Assembly (NCBI GenBank): GCA_963676655.2
Contig: CAXXKX010000003.1
Location: forward strand, 3,162,001-3,226,000
Length of the DNA stretch: 64,000 nt
Origin: G963676655 sp963676655
Lineage (GTDB): Bacteria > Verrucomicrobiota > Lentisphaeria > Victivallales > Victivallaceae
Direction of reading: 5' to 3'
Part shown: positions 62,213 to 64,000 of the stretch, piece after piece
How positions within the stretch are numbered: the first letter of the stretch is position 1
How the letters are laid out: each line of letters starts with the position of its first letter
The notes under the pieces: generated by a model
The model's database searches: none
Told to the model about the DNA's origin: nothing
What the model saw: the letters and a program-made list of their open reading frames with translations, nothing else
Made by a program: the position numbers and the translations under genes

Positions 62213-64000
62213 TCAATTCAAAGTTTTATCAAGTATAAAATTATGCGGTGGAACAAGCAGTCCGCCCGCCGTATGCTTCGATCCCTCGCCGTAGTTGCAA
62301 TACACGCTTAAGCCGTTGCCGTACCGCGTTTCCGTCAACAGCGGAGCCTGCACGATGAAATCCTCCATTACGGCCGAATGGACTGGCGCCAGCCGGGTAG
62401 CGTCAGCGGTAATGCGCTTAAGTTTTTTCGCTTCCAAATCTATTTCCCCGCACTCCGGCCCGGTGGTGGGATTATGATAATAATAAACAAGCGGCAGGCC
62501 GCCGTATGAAATATTACGCAGATAAGCCTCGGATCCGGGCAAAGCGTTAATGGCGATAAAATGGGAATTATAAATCAGAAAACCATGGTAAATCATCTGG
62601 AACAACGGAAAAACTTCATCGGCGAAAGGCGCATCAAAACAAGTCCCGGAGCTGACCCAGAGGCTGCGGACCAGTTCCGGCAAAGCCCAGTCCCGTACTC
62701 CTTCTGAATTGCAGCCGCCGAAATAGCGCCCGGCTTCGGCCATGATCTTTTTGCGCCAGACTGCGCACTCGCGCCGGGAAACCGGATGTTCAGGATGATG
62801 ACATTTTTCTAATTGCGCCACCCCGATTATGTCAGTATAATGGATACCGTTAAAACCGAGTTCGGCTTCCGCCGCCAGAGATTTACAGGCGTATTTTTCA
62901 TAAGCGCAACGCGGACAGAGCTGATAAGCCGCGCCACCCGGATAATGGCCGCCAATCTTCGTCTTCCCGTCATGATCCCATTGCAGATAGTCGACATTGA
63001 AATTGTTTGCCAGCTCAAAGGAGTAAAAATGATTATCCGTTCCCGAGGCGGCATAACCGAGTTCGCCAAAGCGTTCCAGAACAGAGCGCAAAGTTGTTTC
63101 TCCGCCCAATGCCGCCTCTACCGGTAATAATTGCGGAAAAGCGCCACAGTGGCCGCGATGATTCCAGCCCACAAAGACGAATTCCAGCGGCCCGACCTGC
63201 TGCCGGGCGCAAGCCTCGGCCAGTTCGGCTACTTTATTGAAATCCGCATAAACATGCAGCGGCGGTTCGTTTTCGGGAGTTTGATGCAATACCGTTGCCG
63301 GCCTGGGTTTGGAAGCCAGCCGGAACCAGACCGCAACAGCACCAGCGGAATATCGTAATGCCGGATTATCCTTAAAACGTTCCGACAATAACGGCAGTTT
63401 CCGGCAACGGCGATTATATTTGCGGTACCAGCGCGCAATACCGGCGTAATTAGCTTCGGAACCATGCAGGCGCCGCAAACGAATGCTCAGGTCTTCATTC
63501 AGAATGTTTTCATCGGGATAATCCCGTAACGCAAACACCCAGTCGAGCGAATAAGTTTTTTCCCGTCCCTGGCAGGTACACAGCTTGAAAGAACAATCGG
63601 CAAGGCCGCCTTCGACCGTGGCGGCAACCGCATCTTCATTCGTGACCAAACCGCATAACGGCATATTGCAAAGAGAGGGAAACGGATAAAATATTGGAAT
63701 GTCATATTCGGCGGCAGCCTTATTACGGGCGTGGCAAAGGATGCCGTCATGGATTGGCAGCGCCAGCGTTCCTTGCCCTTCGCCGACGGCAAGCAGGCCC
63801 GGAAAAGGCCGCAGGCTTTTAAATCGCAGATTGCCGTCTTCCCGAATGCTGTCCCGGGGAATCGTCAGAATCATATCCCCTGCATCAAAAGAAATTTCGA
63901 CGGCGAACGCCAACCCGGGAGCTGTATATTCGATCCGGCGGGCGGCGGATTCTCCGGCGTTGGCTTTGACCCCGGAATCCGCAGAAAGAACCACGGGCCG
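62213..64000 (-). CDS. DUF5696/GH101-like glycosidase, 5' end outside window
   Basis: At least 593 residues; a GTG at 63994 could start it, but the frame is open to 64000, so it begins beyond the window. The N-terminal part is a beta-sandwich (RRIEYTAPGLAFAVEISFDA); the middle is a barrel with LEFVFVGWNHRGHCGAFPQL, YLQWDHDGKTKIGG, and GFNGIHYTDIIGVA, where the acidic residues may be the catalytic pair. The fold order resembles GH101-type (endo-alpha-N-acetylgalactosaminidase-like)/DUF5696 proteins. Four Cys in YQLCPRCAYEKYACKS and nearby may bind metal. No activity can be assigned from sequence. It is 13 bp upstream of the FAD oxidoreductase gene. Confidence 0.6.
   Translation of the reverse strand, partial: RPVVLSADSGVKANAGESAARRIEYTAPGLAFAVEISFDAGDMILTIPRDSIREDGNLRFKSLRPFPGLLAVGEGQGTLALPIHDGILCHARNKAAAEYDIPIFYPFPSLCNMPLCGLVTNEDAVAATVEGGLADCSFKLCTCQGREKTYSLDWVFALRDYPDENILNEDLSIRLRRLHGSEANYAGIARWYRKYNRRCRKLPLLSERFKDNPALRYSAGAVAVWFRLASKPRPATVLHQTPENEPPLHVYADFNKVAELAEACARQQVGPLEFVFVGWNHRGHCGAFPQLLPVEAALGGETTLRSVLERFGELGYAASGTDNHFYSFELANNFNVDYLQWDHDGKTKIGGHYPGGAAYQLCPRCAYEKYACKSLAAEAELGFNGIHYTDIIGVAQLEKCHHPEHPVSRRECAVWRKKIMAEAGRYFGGCNSEGVRDWALPELVRSLWVSSGTCFDAPFADEVFPLFQMIYHGFLIYNSHFIAINALPGSEAYLRNISYGGLPLVYYYHNPTTGPECGEIDLEAKKLKRITADATRLAPVHSAVMEDFIVQAPLLTETRYGNGLSVYCNYGEGSKHTAGGLLVPPHNFILDKTLN

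Overview
The window looks like a chromosomal segment of a polysaccharide-degrading bacterium of the Lentisphaerota (Victivallales / Victivallis type). Three loci carry type IV/II-like prepilins with an FTLIELLVV leader and a DGH-type C-terminal box. There are many intracellular glycosidases, GntR-LacI hybrid and PocR-AraC regulators, and repeated sugar-phosphate isomerase, Gfo/Idh/MocA and FAD-oxidoreductase genes. This combination is typical of that group as I know it. The taxonomic call is inference; no rRNA or other marker gene is present. Almost every gene lies on the minus strand, except a plus-strand block at about 45.7-53.1 kb.

Layout. (1) 1-2.0 kb: the right part of an IS4-family element, inserted at the 3' end of a prepilin gene. 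(2) 2.0-10.3 kb: a sugar module with a beta-glucuronidase-like GH2, an acetyl-esterase, a GH31 and an oligogalacturonate-lyase-like beta-propeller protein, followed by fossil gene ends and a GntR/LacI regulator with a palindromic operator. (3) 10.8-13.3 kb: an IclR - ferredoxin - FAD-oxidoreductase operon. (4) 13.4-18.8 kb: a mobile or decayed island with a 5' fragment of a group II intron, a prepilin 3' fragment joined to a truncated tyrosine integrase, six copies of ATGTCCGGAT, and an overlapping gene pair AlbA_2/ATPase-like + DUF4062. (5) 19.0-31.8 kb: a flavoprotein, then a probable catabolic operon read from 31.8 to 20.0 kb: regulator, IlvD/Edd dehydratase, GH36, DapA-family enzyme, SDR, KDG kinase, KDPG-type aldolase, UlaG-like hydrolase and GH28-like enzyme. 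(6) 32-45.5 kb: a second collection of sugar-acid enzymes (isomerase, D-2-hydroxyacid dehydrogenase, HpaI-type aldolase, URO-D-like, NAD epimerase, Gfo/Idh, SDR, phosphotriesterase-like, DUF4380-like, metallohydrolase, six-hairpin glycosidase). (7) 45.7-53.1 kb, plus strand: PocR-AraC regulator, GH127, a frameshifted six-hairpin glycosidase and a second GH36. (8) 53.1-57.2 kb: a four-gene ABC sugar-uptake operon with 4-bp overlaps (TPR protein, binding protein, two permeases, no ATPase gene). (9) 57.4-64 kb: two isomerases, Gfo/Idh, an FAD oxidoreductase and a GH101/DUF5696-like glycosidase that runs off the right edge.

Together the genes describe uptake of plant- or mucin-type oligosaccharides, cleavage by GH2, GH28, GH31, GH36 and GH127 enzymes with an esterase, and conversion of the sugars and uronates through oxidation, dehydration, KDG phosphorylation and aldol cleavage.

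The most unusual property is not a single gene. The intergenic gaps repeatedly hold 3'-terminal pieces of other genes (GH, LacI, MalG, GNAT, SDR, a small DUF protein) together with IS110 and group II intron debris. There is also a 780-bp inverted duplication that appears identical except for one base, and a chimeric pseudogene formed at a 7-bp microhomology. The segment is being actively rearranged. The best candidate for a less-described functional system is the DUF4062 + AlbA_2/ATPase pair next to the truncated integrase and the ATGTCCGGAT repeats.
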